A stretch of DNA of 64,000 bases from JAPLDB01 sp038206355 (lineage in GTDB: Bacteria; Bacteroidota; Bacteroidia; AKYH767-A; 2013-40CM-41-45): NCBI GenBank assembly GCA_038206355.1, contig JBBRAY010000002.1, positions 1 to 64,000 of the forward strand. Direction: 5' to 3'. This document shows positions 53,091 through 60,185 of this stretch, piece by piece (within the stretch, counting starts at the first letter, position 1; the number at the start of each line of letters is the position of its first letter). The notes beneath the pieces are model-generated. The model worked only from the letters and a program-made list of their open reading frames with translations, ran no database searches and was not told where the DNA came from. A program made the position numbers and the translations under genes.

Positions 53091-54140
53091 TTATATAATC
53101 ATCATGGCATCGCCATAACTGTAGAACTTATATTTTTCCTTCACGGCCACTTTATAGGCATTCATCACGTTGTCATATCCTCCGAAGGCAGCCACCATCA
53201 TTAGCAGGGTACTTTCGGGCATGTGGAAATTGGTGATCATGCAATTGGCCACGCTAAAATCATAAGGTGGGAAAATAAATTTGTTAGTCCAACCATCAAA
53301 TGGTTTTACGTCTCCCTGGGTAGAAACAGAAGTTTCAATCGAGCGCATTACGGTTGTACCTACAGCACAAACTCTTTTCTTATTTGCACGGGCCTTGTTT
53401 ACAATCTCACAGGCCTGCGGTGGGATAATCACTTGCTCACTATCCATTTTATGTTTTGTAAGGTCCTCTACTTCAACCGGACGGAAAGTTCCAAGTCCGA
53501 CATGCAATGTCACTTCCGCGAATGTCACACCTTTGAGTTCCAATCTTTTCATCATCTCCATACTTAAATGCAAACCGGCAGTCGGGGCAGCCACAGCGCC
53601 TTCATGCTTTGCATAAACAGTCTGGTAGCGCTCAACATCCTCAGGCTCCGCTTTACGCTTAATGTATTTCGGGAGCGGCGTATTACCAAGAACAGTAATG
53701 GCGTTCTTAAAGTCCTCGTAAGGGCCGTCAAATAGGAAACGTAGCGTTCTTCCACGGGAAGTGGTATTGTCAATGACTTCGGCAACAAGCAAATCATCAT
53801 CTCCGAAATACAGTTTGTTACCGATCCTGATTTTACGGGCAGGATCTACGAGTACATCCCACAACCGGCTTTCACGGTTCAATTCACGAAGCAGGAAAAC
53901 TTCAATCTTGGCACCGGTCTTTTCCTTGTTACCATATAAACGGGCAGGAAAAACACGGGTATTATTGAGGATCATGCAGTCACCGTCATCGAAATAGCTG
54001 AGGACGTCTTTGAATTTTTTATGCTCGATCTTTCCTGTTTTCTTATCCAAAACCATTAACCTTGAATCTCCTCTGTGTTTTGGAGGATGGGTAGCAATCA
54101 GGGTTTCCGGAACATGGGTTTTAAATTGCGATAATTTCAT
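53091..54140 (-). CDS. queA: S-adenosylmethionine:tRNA ribosyltransferase-isomerase QueA
   Basis: I start at the ATG at 54140 (MKLSQFKTHVPETLIATHPP), giving 349 residues; the longer frame only adds the leader and promoter. The HKKFKDVLSYFDDGDCMILN stretch, NNTRVFPARLYG, AVAAPTAGLHLS, VTLHVGLGTFRPVE and NFHMPESTLLMMVAAFGG are QueA signatures. The enzyme builds epoxyqueuosine in tRNA from the preQ1 base. The gene has its own promoter in the gap after truB. Confidence 0.95.
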   Translation of the reverse strand: MKLSQFKTHVPETLIATHPPKHRGDSRLMVLDKKTGKIEHKKFKDVLSYFDDGDCMILNNTRVFPARLYGNKEKTGAKIEVFLLRELNRESRLWDVLVDPARKIRIGNKLYFGDDDLLVAEVIDNTTSRGRTLRFLFDGPYEDFKNAITVLGNTPLPKYIKRKAEPEDVERYQTVYAKHEGAVAAPTAGLHLSMEMMKRLELKGVTFAEVTLHVGLGTFRPVEVEDLTKHKMDSEQVIIPPQACEIVNKARANKKRVCAVGTTVMRSIETSVSTQGDVKPFDGWTNKFIFPPYDFSVANCMITNFHMPESTLLMMVAAFGGYDNVMNAYKVAVKEKYKFYSYGDAMMII

Positions 54141-54183
54141 TAATTGGTTTCGGTTTAGAGGGTAATTTTCAAAATTCGGGGCG

Positions 54184-54215
54184 CAAATATACATTCACGA
54201 TACCCCCTTTGTAAA
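54184..54215 (-). promoter_or_regulatory. queA promoter
   Basis: On the minus strand TATATTTG (54184-54191) matches the -7 consensus exactly. TTTA at 54212-54215 lies 20 bases upstream. The ATG is 44 bases downstream. Confidence 0.6.
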
Positions 54216-54262
54216 GGGTTTGCAAAGAAATATTTTGCAAGAAAAATTTAACATATAAAGAT

Positions 54263-54922
54263 TTAACTGTCAGCGGGTTTACGGCTGAATTGTGAAGGAT
54301 CAAGTGCATCAGCGAGCAAATATTTTCCGATCCGTGTGCGGCATAAAGCGCCGAGGTAGGCCCCGCAACCGAGTTGTGCACCGAAGTCATTTGCCAGCGA
54401 TCTGATGTATGTTCCTTTGCCGCAAACCACTTTGAAAAATACGTTTGGCAAGTCAATACCTGTGATCTCAAAATCAGAAATCATTATACTTTTAGGTTTG
54501 ATTTCAAACTCCTCATTGTTTCTGGCCATGGCATAAGCTCTTCTCCCTCCTATTTTAACGGCAGAATGAGGCGGTGGAATCTGCTGTTGGGCACCGATAA
54601 ACTTATTCGCAGTAACCAGGATTTCCGCTCTTGTTAAATGCGAAATATCCATGGCGATTGTTGGTTCTGTTTCCAGGTCATAAGACGCCGTTGTTGATCC
54701 TAAAACTATGGTCCCGGTATATTCCTTTTCCGCATCCTGAATTTCAGAAATACGCTTGGTCATTTTCCCCGTACACAAAATCAAAAGTCCGGTGGCGAGT
54801 GGATCAAGCGTACCGGCATGTCCGATCTTTGCTCCTCCGAGCGCATTGCGGATGTACTTAACGACGTCGAAAGAAGTCCAGTCGTAAGGTTTATTGATAA
54901 GCAGTACCTGGTCTTTTTCCAT
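54263..54922 (-). CDS. truB: tRNA pseudouridine(55) synthase TruB
   Basis: The 219-residue product has LLINKPYDWTSFDVVKYIRN, the catalytic GHAGTLDPLATGLL (Asp40), KRISEIQDAEKEYTGTIVLG and KVVCGKGTYIRSLANDFGAQ. Length is a little short because the C-terminal PUA-like part is reduced, which is common in this phylum. It modifies U55 in the T-loop of tRNAs. In many Bacteroidota uppP, truB and queA are adjacent; here two foreign genes and repeat-rich spacers separate uppP from truB. Confidence 0.95.
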   Translation of the reverse strand: MEKDQVLLINKPYDWTSFDVVKYIRNALGGAKIGHAGTLDPLATGLLILCTGKMTKRISEIQDAEKEYTGTIVLGSTTASYDLETEPTIAMDISHLTRAEILVTANKFIGAQQQIPPPHSAVKIGGRRAYAMARNNEEFEIKPKSIMISDFEITGIDLPNVFFKVVCGKGTYIRSLANDFGAQLGCGAYLGALCRTRIGKYLLADALDPSQFSRKPADS

Positions 54923-54994
54923 TGGGCGGCGAAGATAAAAGGAAGGCGGTGGTAAATCGAATTTTAATTTAAAATCGCCTAAGAGGATCTATCA

Positions 54995-55205
54995 GATAGA
55001 ACCAGTCGCAGATGCACAGATTAGAAATATTTAAAACAAGAAGAGATTGCCACTGATGCACAGATTAAAAACGGATAAAAGAAAACCAACAGACATGAAC
55101 AATTATTATTTTCAGATCGCCTTTTCAGGGATAATATTAAAAAGAGAGCCGCAGATGCACAGATTCAATTCAATCAAGAATCATAATCTGCGAATCTGCG
55201 GCAAC
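54995..55205. repeat. Spacer repeats GCAGATGCACAGATTA
   Basis: The word (C/T)GCAGATGCACAGATT occurs at about 55007-55022 and 55151-55166, with a variant CTGATGCACAGATTA at 55054. The reversed form AATCTGCGAATCTGCGGC at 55187-55204 gives an inverted arrangement with GCCGCAGAT. No frame or promoter is visible. One of several spacer families in the window. Confidence 0.7.
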
Positions 55206-55221
55206 ATTTAATTCTTCAAAA

Positions 55222-56589
55222 CTATTTGCGGGCGGTCAGCTGACGCACATCATTGTTTACACTCAGGATAAGGATTGCGGTTGCAGTGCAGAAGACCGGA
55301 CTTGTAATGCAGTGGTGACCGTTCCAACTTCCGTTATCATTCTGAATTTTCACGAGGCGACCGGTAATATTTCCATACCATTTTCTCCAGTCCTGATCTT
55401 TACTCATGATGAGTCCCTCGCCGGTCTGGAGGTAGCTGAGAAATTCCTCGCCGCCATTGCTGCCAAAACCATCCATCACTTCATCACGCTGCGCCTGTTG
55501 GCTTGCAGCCCGGTTAATCTCGTAGGCAGTTCCGTAGCGGAGTGCTTCACTTTCACTCATACCTGATTTCTTCAGCTCGTCAATGCTAACGGGTGCATCT
55601 TCAGATATCTTTCCTTCCCTTTTTGCTTTTGAGATATAGTCTTTGGCTTCTGCGGCCTCTTTGGCGCTCGACCGGGCAGTGCTTGAAAGAGAATACAACA
55701 TCACTCCGGCGCCATCAGTCGTTTCTGCCTTGTTTGTTTTCACGTCAAAATTTTTCTTCTGGTAATTTTTTGCCTGCTCCAGTTTCTGATCATCTACCTT
55801 CAATCCCTTGCTCTGCGCTGTTTCCATGGCATTTGTTGCAAAAGATGATTGGAGAACGCCTGCCCATCCGGCGCCACGGATACTTCCGTTTTCAGCCATA
55901 GCCTTTTGAATTTTTACAAGGCATTTATTATTGCACTTCACAACCCTGTCCTTTAGGGCAGTATTATTTGAAAGATGATCCATGAGGTTGGTAAAAAACT
56001 GTGAAGTGAGGACAACATCAATATTTTGTCCGAGTTTTACCTGAGGCTGTGTTCCTGTGAGGTCGGTGATGTTGTATTCGTTATTGACAGATTGCTCAAC
56101 TTGCTCCAGCAAATAATTGAGTGCGCGTTTCAGGTTATTGGAATAAGTTCCTTTCGTAAATGTGTTTCCACTCCGGAGAATAGCCATTGCAACCATTGCA
56201 GTGGTGGCGGGATCAGCCTGAACAGCATGTGGATCATTTACACCCTGGTGAGAATGCGTGCCGGCACCAAAACCACCGTTGTTGAGTTGTGCCTTCTCCA
56301 TCCATTCGAGTGCTTCATCAAGGGCGTAATTAACTTTAGCAGGAGTTTTAAAAACAAACATAGAATCAGAACTCTCCTCTCCGAAAACGGTTTTAAAAAC
56401 ACATCCCTTGGGTTCTTCCCCGGGGATGATTTTTGGAGCTTCAGGTTTTTCGGCGACTGTGGCCTCTTCTGTGATGCAAACTGCAGGTGTGATTTCTTTG
56501 TTTCTCTCAGAACCATTAAAGGCGGAGAGCGTGATGTAGCTGAAAGTAATTACGATCGCTACTGTTACCAGATTTTTTTTGTTTGACAT
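55222..56589 (-). CDS. Membrane-anchored prenyltransferase/squalene-oxidase-repeat protein
   Basis: I start at the ATG at 56589 (MSNKKNLVTVAIVITFSYIT), which begins a signal anchor; the frame is open upstream but not signal-like. The 455-residue product has an alpha/alpha-toroid body with the repeat marks ALEWMEKAQLNNGGFGAGTH and VKIQNDNGSWNGHHCITSPV. The repeats of prenyltransferases and hopene cyclases have this QxxxGGFG/QxxDGSW form. The catalytic DxDD motif of cyclases is not seen, so an enzymatic role is unlikely or altered. It is probably a periplasmic protein of unknown role that shares the toroid fold. Confidence 0.75.
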   Translation of the reverse strand: MSNKKNLVTVAIVITFSYITLSAFNGSERNKEITPAVCITEEATVAEKPEAPKIIPGEEPKGCVFKTVFGEESSDSMFVFKTPAKVNYALDEALEWMEKAQLNNGGFGAGTHSHQGVNDPHAVQADPATTAMVAMAILRSGNTFTKGTYSNNLKRALNYLLEQVEQSVNNEYNITDLTGTQPQVKLGQNIDVVLTSQFFTNLMDHLSNNTALKDRVVKCNNKCLVKIQKAMAENGSIRGAGWAGVLQSSFATNAMETAQSKGLKVDDQKLEQAKNYQKKNFDVKTNKAETTDGAGVMLYSLSSTARSSAKEAAEAKDYISKAKREGKISEDAPVSIDELKKSGMSESEALRYGTAYEINRAASQQAQRDEVMDGFGSNGGEEFLSYLQTGEGLIMSKDQDWRKWYGNITGRLVKIQNDNGSWNGHHCITSPVFCTATAILILSVNNDVRQLTARK

Positions 56590-56784
56590 AATAAAATGAT
56601 TTAGGAATTTGGAGTCAGGAGAAACGGAGGAATACGATTCCATAAATGAGAGAAGCAAATGATTAAAGAATATTTTAAGGGAGGTGATTTGGGAAAGCAG
56701 TGGGCAGTTCGCCAGAGGCGAATTCGTCCATTGGCGGATAGGCAATGCAATGCAATGTGTAACGAATTGAAATTACCGGGCAGA

Positions 56785-56875
56785 AAAAAATATGAAACCG
56801 GTAATTTGTAATTGGTAATTAGTATTTGGTACTTAGTATTTTGCAATTAGTACTTAGTACCGGTAACTTCATTCA
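56785..56875. repeat. Spacer repeats TTAGTACTTAGTA / TAATTGGTAATTAGTA
   Basis: Direct repeats built from TAATTNGTA and TTAGTACTTAGTA words run from about 56800 to 56863, with CCGGTAA at both ends (56798 and 56861). No frame or promoter is visible. They separate the prenyltransferase-repeat gene from the divergent lipoprotein gene. Confidence 0.7.
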
Positions 56876-56905
56876 GTGCTTATAATTTAAAAAGATATTC
56901 GCCGC

Positions 56906-57778
56906 ATGAATCACATCCGCGTTGTCTGCACAACCATTATTTATCTTTCATTTTATTCATGCGCACCCGCTTCGAACCATACCGCCGGTTTTAAATATGA
57001 CCTTCAGCATCCAACGAGGCAATTTGATCTTCCGCGTTCGCTCAGGGAAATTTCAGGGATTACATTTTATACCGATCACCAGTTAGCCTGCATTCAGGAT
57101 GAAAAAGGAAAAATATATATCTACAACATGAAAAAAGAAGTTGTAAAAGAGAGTATCGAATTCGGTCCTGACCATGACTACGAAGCCATCACAATGGTGA
57201 ATGATACTTTTTATGTGTTACACAGTACCGGGACTATTTTCCGCGTCACAGGTTTCGGTAGCGATATACAACAGACTAAAAAATACGACACGTTTCTAAA
57301 AAAGGAGAACAATACAGAAGGGTTGTGTTATGATCCGTTTTCAAGCACCCTTCTTGTTGCTTGTAAAGGTGTATCACACAAAAAAGGAAAAGAAGACACC
57401 AAAGAAATTTATTCATTTGATTTAACATCCGGGAAACTCAGCAAAAAACCTGTTTATAAAATACGCATTGAGGATCTGGAGAAGTTTATGAATAAAGCTA
57501 ACATAAATTTGCCGGCAACAATGAAGGAGAATTCTTTTTTTGAGCCCTCAGAGATTGCTGTTCATCCTGCTACTAATGATATATATGTTTTGTCAAGCGT
57601 AGGAAAAATGATTGCAGTACTCGACCGCACCGGAAAAATAAAAGACGTTGCCATGCTGGACCCCAGTATAGCCGCTCACCCCGAAGGAATGACATTTTCA
57701 AATGACGGAACACTTTATATTTCAAGCGAAGGGAACGGGAAGGAGAATGTAATTTTAGAGTTCGTTGAAATCAAGTAG
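56906..57778 (+). CDS. SdiA-regulated-domain-like lipoprotein
   Basis: The 290-residue product has a lipobox FYSC (Cys19), then a beta-propeller-like body with FDLPRSLREISGITFYTDHQ, PDHDYEAITMVNDTFYVLHS, NTEGLCYDPFSSTLLVACKG, FFEPSEIAVHPATNDIYVLS and HPEGMTFSNDGTLYISSEGN. This order (LxEISGI, EAI, NxEGL, PSxIAxHP, PEGM) is the SdiA-regulated family pattern. The name comes from a quorum-sensing regulon in enterobacteria; no SdiA homologue is present here. It lies alone, opposite to its neighbours, between repeat-rich spacers. Confidence 0.85.
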   Translation: MNHIRVVCTTIIYLSFYSCAPASNHTAGFKYDLQHPTRQFDLPRSLREISGITFYTDHQLACIQDEKGKIYIYNMKKEVVKESIEFGPDHDYEAITMVNDTFYVLHSTGTIFRVTGFGSDIQQTKKYDTFLKKENNTEGLCYDPFSSTLLVACKGVSHKKGKEDTKEIYSFDLTSGKLSKKPVYKIRIEDLEKFMNKANINLPATMKENSFFEPSEIAVHPATNDIYVLSSVGKMIAVLDRTGKIKDVAMLDPSIAAHPEGMTFSNDGTLYISSEGNGKENVILEFVEIK

Positions 57779-57779
57779 G

Positions 57780-57885
57780 CGGGCTGTACGAATAACCAAT
57801 CATTTCGAATTTACGAATAAAATCGTAGTACGAATACCGAAAGATTGCAAATATGCGAATAGCGGAATGCCCAACAAGAATAAGA
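57780..57885. repeat. Spacer repeats of the AATACGAAT/CGAATTTACGAAT kind
   Basis: Words such as ACGAATAACCAATCATTTCG (57788), CGAATTTACGAATAAAATCG (57806) and ACGAATACCGAAAG repeat with small changes. They resemble the spacer words around galE at 29800-29870 and 30310-30380. No gene is seen. Confidence 0.6.
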
Positions 57886-57907
57886 AAGTCCCTATTTTAT
57901 TTCCAAC

Positions 57908-58711
57908 TCAAATCATGCTCAAACTGATTCCGCAAAAGTGGAGGATCAGAATCAACAGGCCAACAATAATCCGGTAGTAACCAAAGACTTTAAATCCGTG
58001 TTGTGTGAGGTAGCTGATAAAAGAACGGATTGCAAGGAAAGCGACAATGAATGCGATAATATTGCCGACGATCAATAGGTTTATTTCCTCTGTAGAAAAA
58101 CCCACGCCATCTTTATATACCTCGTAAACATCCTTGCAGGTAGCAGCAAACATGGTTGGGACTGCGAGGAAGAATGAGAATTCCGCCGCCGCTTTTTTAT
58201 TTAGTCGTTGGGTGAGGCCGCCGATAATAGTTGCTGCTGACCTTGAAACGCCGGGCACCATTGCCAGCACCTGGAAAACCCCGATTTTAAAAGCTGATGC
58301 ATCGCTGTTGAGTTCGCTCATGCCCCGCTCTTCCGCTTCGTGAAACCATTTGTCGAGCAGCAGGAATATAATTCCACCAATGAGCAATGCTACAGCAACT
58401 ACGATTACATTTTCAAGCAACATGTCAATCTGTTTTTTAAACAGCAGTCCGAAAATGACGGCAGGAATAAAAGCAATGAAAAGTTTTTTATAAAAATTGA
58501 AATCAATTTTACCGAGGAATCTTTTCCAATAGATCACCACAACAGAAAGTATGGCGCCAAACTGAATGACTACCGTAAAAACTTTTGTGAAAGGCAAAGA
58601 AGCGATGCCCATCACTGAACTTCCGATGATCATGTGACCTGTACTCGACACAGGAAGAAACTCTGTAAGTCCTTCGATGATGGCAAGAATAATGGCCTGG
58701 AATATTGTCAT
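57908..58711 (-). CDS. uppP: Undecaprenyl-diphosphate phosphatase UppP (BacA)
   Basis: The 267-residue product has eight hydrophobic segments and the two inverted-repeat signatures of the family: IEGLTEFLPVSSTGHMIIGS at the N-terminus and VPGVSRSAATIIGGLTQRLN later. The arginine and glutamates in these motifs dephosphorylate undecaprenyl diphosphate for cell-wall and surface-glycan carriers. It belongs with DUF3098 and ftsX upstream. Confidence 0.96.
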   Translation of the reverse strand: MTIFQAIILAIIEGLTEFLPVSSTGHMIIGSSVMGIASLPFTKVFTVVIQFGAILSVVVIYWKRFLGKIDFNFYKKLFIAFIPAVIFGLLFKKQIDMLLENVIVVAVALLIGGIIFLLLDKWFHEAEERGMSELNSDASAFKIGVFQVLAMVPGVSRSAATIIGGLTQRLNKKAAAEFSFFLAVPTMFAATCKDVYEVYKDGVGFSTEEINLLIVGNIIAFIVAFLAIRSFISYLTQHGFKVFGYYRIIVGLLILILHFCGISLSMI

Positions 58712-58806
58712 GTGCAGACTGGTAAATGTGCAAATGTGTTAGGTGCAGATGTAATCAATATAAAATGTGCATCGGATTCCATCTGCACATTTGCAAATCC
58801 GCACCA
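58712..58806. repeat. Short spacer inverted repeat of the TGTGCAAATGTG/CTGCACATTTGCA type
   Basis: ATGTGCAAATGTG (58726-58738) and CTGCACATTTGCAAAT (58783-58798) are near reverse complements in a gap without coding capacity. It is a further spacer repeat family. Confidence 0.55.
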
Positions 58807-58811
58807 CAGCA

Positions 58812-59057
58812 TTACTCCTTTGTCTTCTTAAGGATTGCATAAATCTCAATCACGAAACCTATGAGGACAACGATTGGCGCAAGGGTAATTCTGCGAAACG
58901 AAAAAATATCAGGATTAAAAACATTTGGATCCTTACTGCCTCCTCCGCTCATAAGAACGAATCCAATAAAAATGCAGCCAATGCCAATGAGCATCCACAT
59001 ATAATTTTCCTTGCCGAATGCAAAATCATTTACCTGTTTTAATTCTTTCTTAGCCAT
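58812..59057 (-). CDS. DUF3098 family membrane protein
   Basis: The 81-residue product has two membrane segments (about 18-38 and 57-77) separated by GGGSKDPNVFNPDIFSFRRI. The DFAFGKENYMWMLIGIGCIF start is the DUF3098 pattern. This small protein is conserved between ftsX and uppP in Bacteroidota, which suggests a role in the cell envelope or division. Its exact function is unknown. Confidence 0.88.
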   Translation of the reverse strand: MAKKELKQVNDFAFGKENYMWMLIGIGCIFIGFVLMSGGGSKDPNVFNPDIFSFRRITLAPIVVLIGFVIEIYAILKKTKE

Positions 59058-59119
59058 GATATTTAATTGAGTGTGCGAAGATAACTGAAGAAACCAATTT
59101 TCAAATAAAGTCTCAAGGT

Positions 59120-59989
59120 TCAGCCGTAAAGTTCATCCAGCTTTAACCTCAGGTACCTGTTCACAGCAAAAAAAGTGCTGATAACAGCGAGTAAAATACC
59201 GAGTATGATGACTCCGCCAAAAAGAATTCCGTTGGCTTTAATATCCTGCAATTGCACGAGTTCAGGGATCTTGGTACGAATGAGGTAAAGCATCCCCGCC
59301 AATAAAATACTGGCCATGATACCCGCATAGAAACCATGCAGCATGGCCCGGAAGATAAATGGTTTGCGGATAAAGGATTTCGTGGCACCTACCAGTTGCA
59401 TACTTTTTATCAGAAACCGCCTTGAATACATCGTGATGCGAATGGTGCTGTTGATTAGGGCAACAGCAATAAAAAACAGGAGGACACAAAAAGCCAGTAC
59501 AGCAATAGCAATCATCCTGAAATTCTCATTCATCCTGTCAACTTCCGTTTGCTGATAGGTGACTTCACGCACCATTTTATTTTTTCTGAGTTCTTCAGAA
59601 AGCTTTTTCAGCATCGGGGCTTCAGTATATTCTGCCTTCAGTTTCAGTTCAAAAGAGGCGGGAAGGGGATTGACTTCAAGCATACTCGTGGCTTCTTCGC
59701 CCAGGTCTTTTTTCAGACTATCCAGTGCTTCTTGTTTAGAAATAAACCGCACTGATTTTATTGCCGGCTCCTTTTCCATGATGCTTTGAAAAGCGCTGAT
59801 CTCCTGGTCGCTAACGCCGTCGGCAAGGAATACATTGAGTTGTACATGCTCCTTAACATAATCTGATATTTTCTTTGCGTCAATCACGAGCATTCCAAGC
59901 AGCCCAAGCATGAAGAGTACCAGCGAAATGCTGATTACAGATGATAAATAAGAAGATTTGAGTCGTTTGTTCCCGCTATTGCCTGCCAT
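59120..59989 (-). CDS. ftsX: Cell-division membrane protein FtsX
   Basis: I start at the ATG at 59989 (MAGNSGNKRLKSSYLSS); the open frame continues to 60052 but only adds the leader. The 289-residue product has the N-terminal helix, a periplasmic domain (VRFISKQEALDSLKKDLGEE, LPASFELKLKAEYTE), and then three more helices, the FtsX layout. FtsEX activates peptidoglycan hydrolases at the septum. ftsE is not in this window. Confidence 0.94.
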   Translation of the reverse strand: MAGNSGNKRLKSSYLSSVISISLVLFMLGLLGMLVIDAKKISDYVKEHVQLNVFLADGVSDQEISAFQSIMEKEPAIKSVRFISKQEALDSLKKDLGEEATSMLEVNPLPASFELKLKAEYTEAPMLKKLSEELRKNKMVREVTYQQTEVDRMNENFRMIAIAVLAFCVLLFFIAVALINSTIRITMYSRRFLIKSMQLVGATKSFIRKPFIFRAMLHGFYAGIMASILLAGMLYLIRTKIPELVQLQDIKANGILFGGVIILGILLAVISTFFAVNRYLRLKLDELYG

Positions 59990-60185
59990 GGTATTTATTA
60001 GTCGGGTGAAAGTATAGAAATATGTACGACCCCTGCAGATGCCGCGTTGCAATCTTTACACGGAATTATTGACCATGTGAAATTCATTCATTGAAATTTC
60101 CGGTCATTTTTTAATCCTGTGCTGACGACGAATTCATAAATTCGCGCACAATTTGAAATGGGTTAAGTTTAGATATTCGTACAAT

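Noticed and set aside
54200..54262. CCCTTTGTAAAGGG and TTGCAAA...TTTTGCAA palindromes after truB as a terminator.
   Set aside because: The stems are short and overlap the queA promoter region, and no convincing T-run follows in the minus direction.
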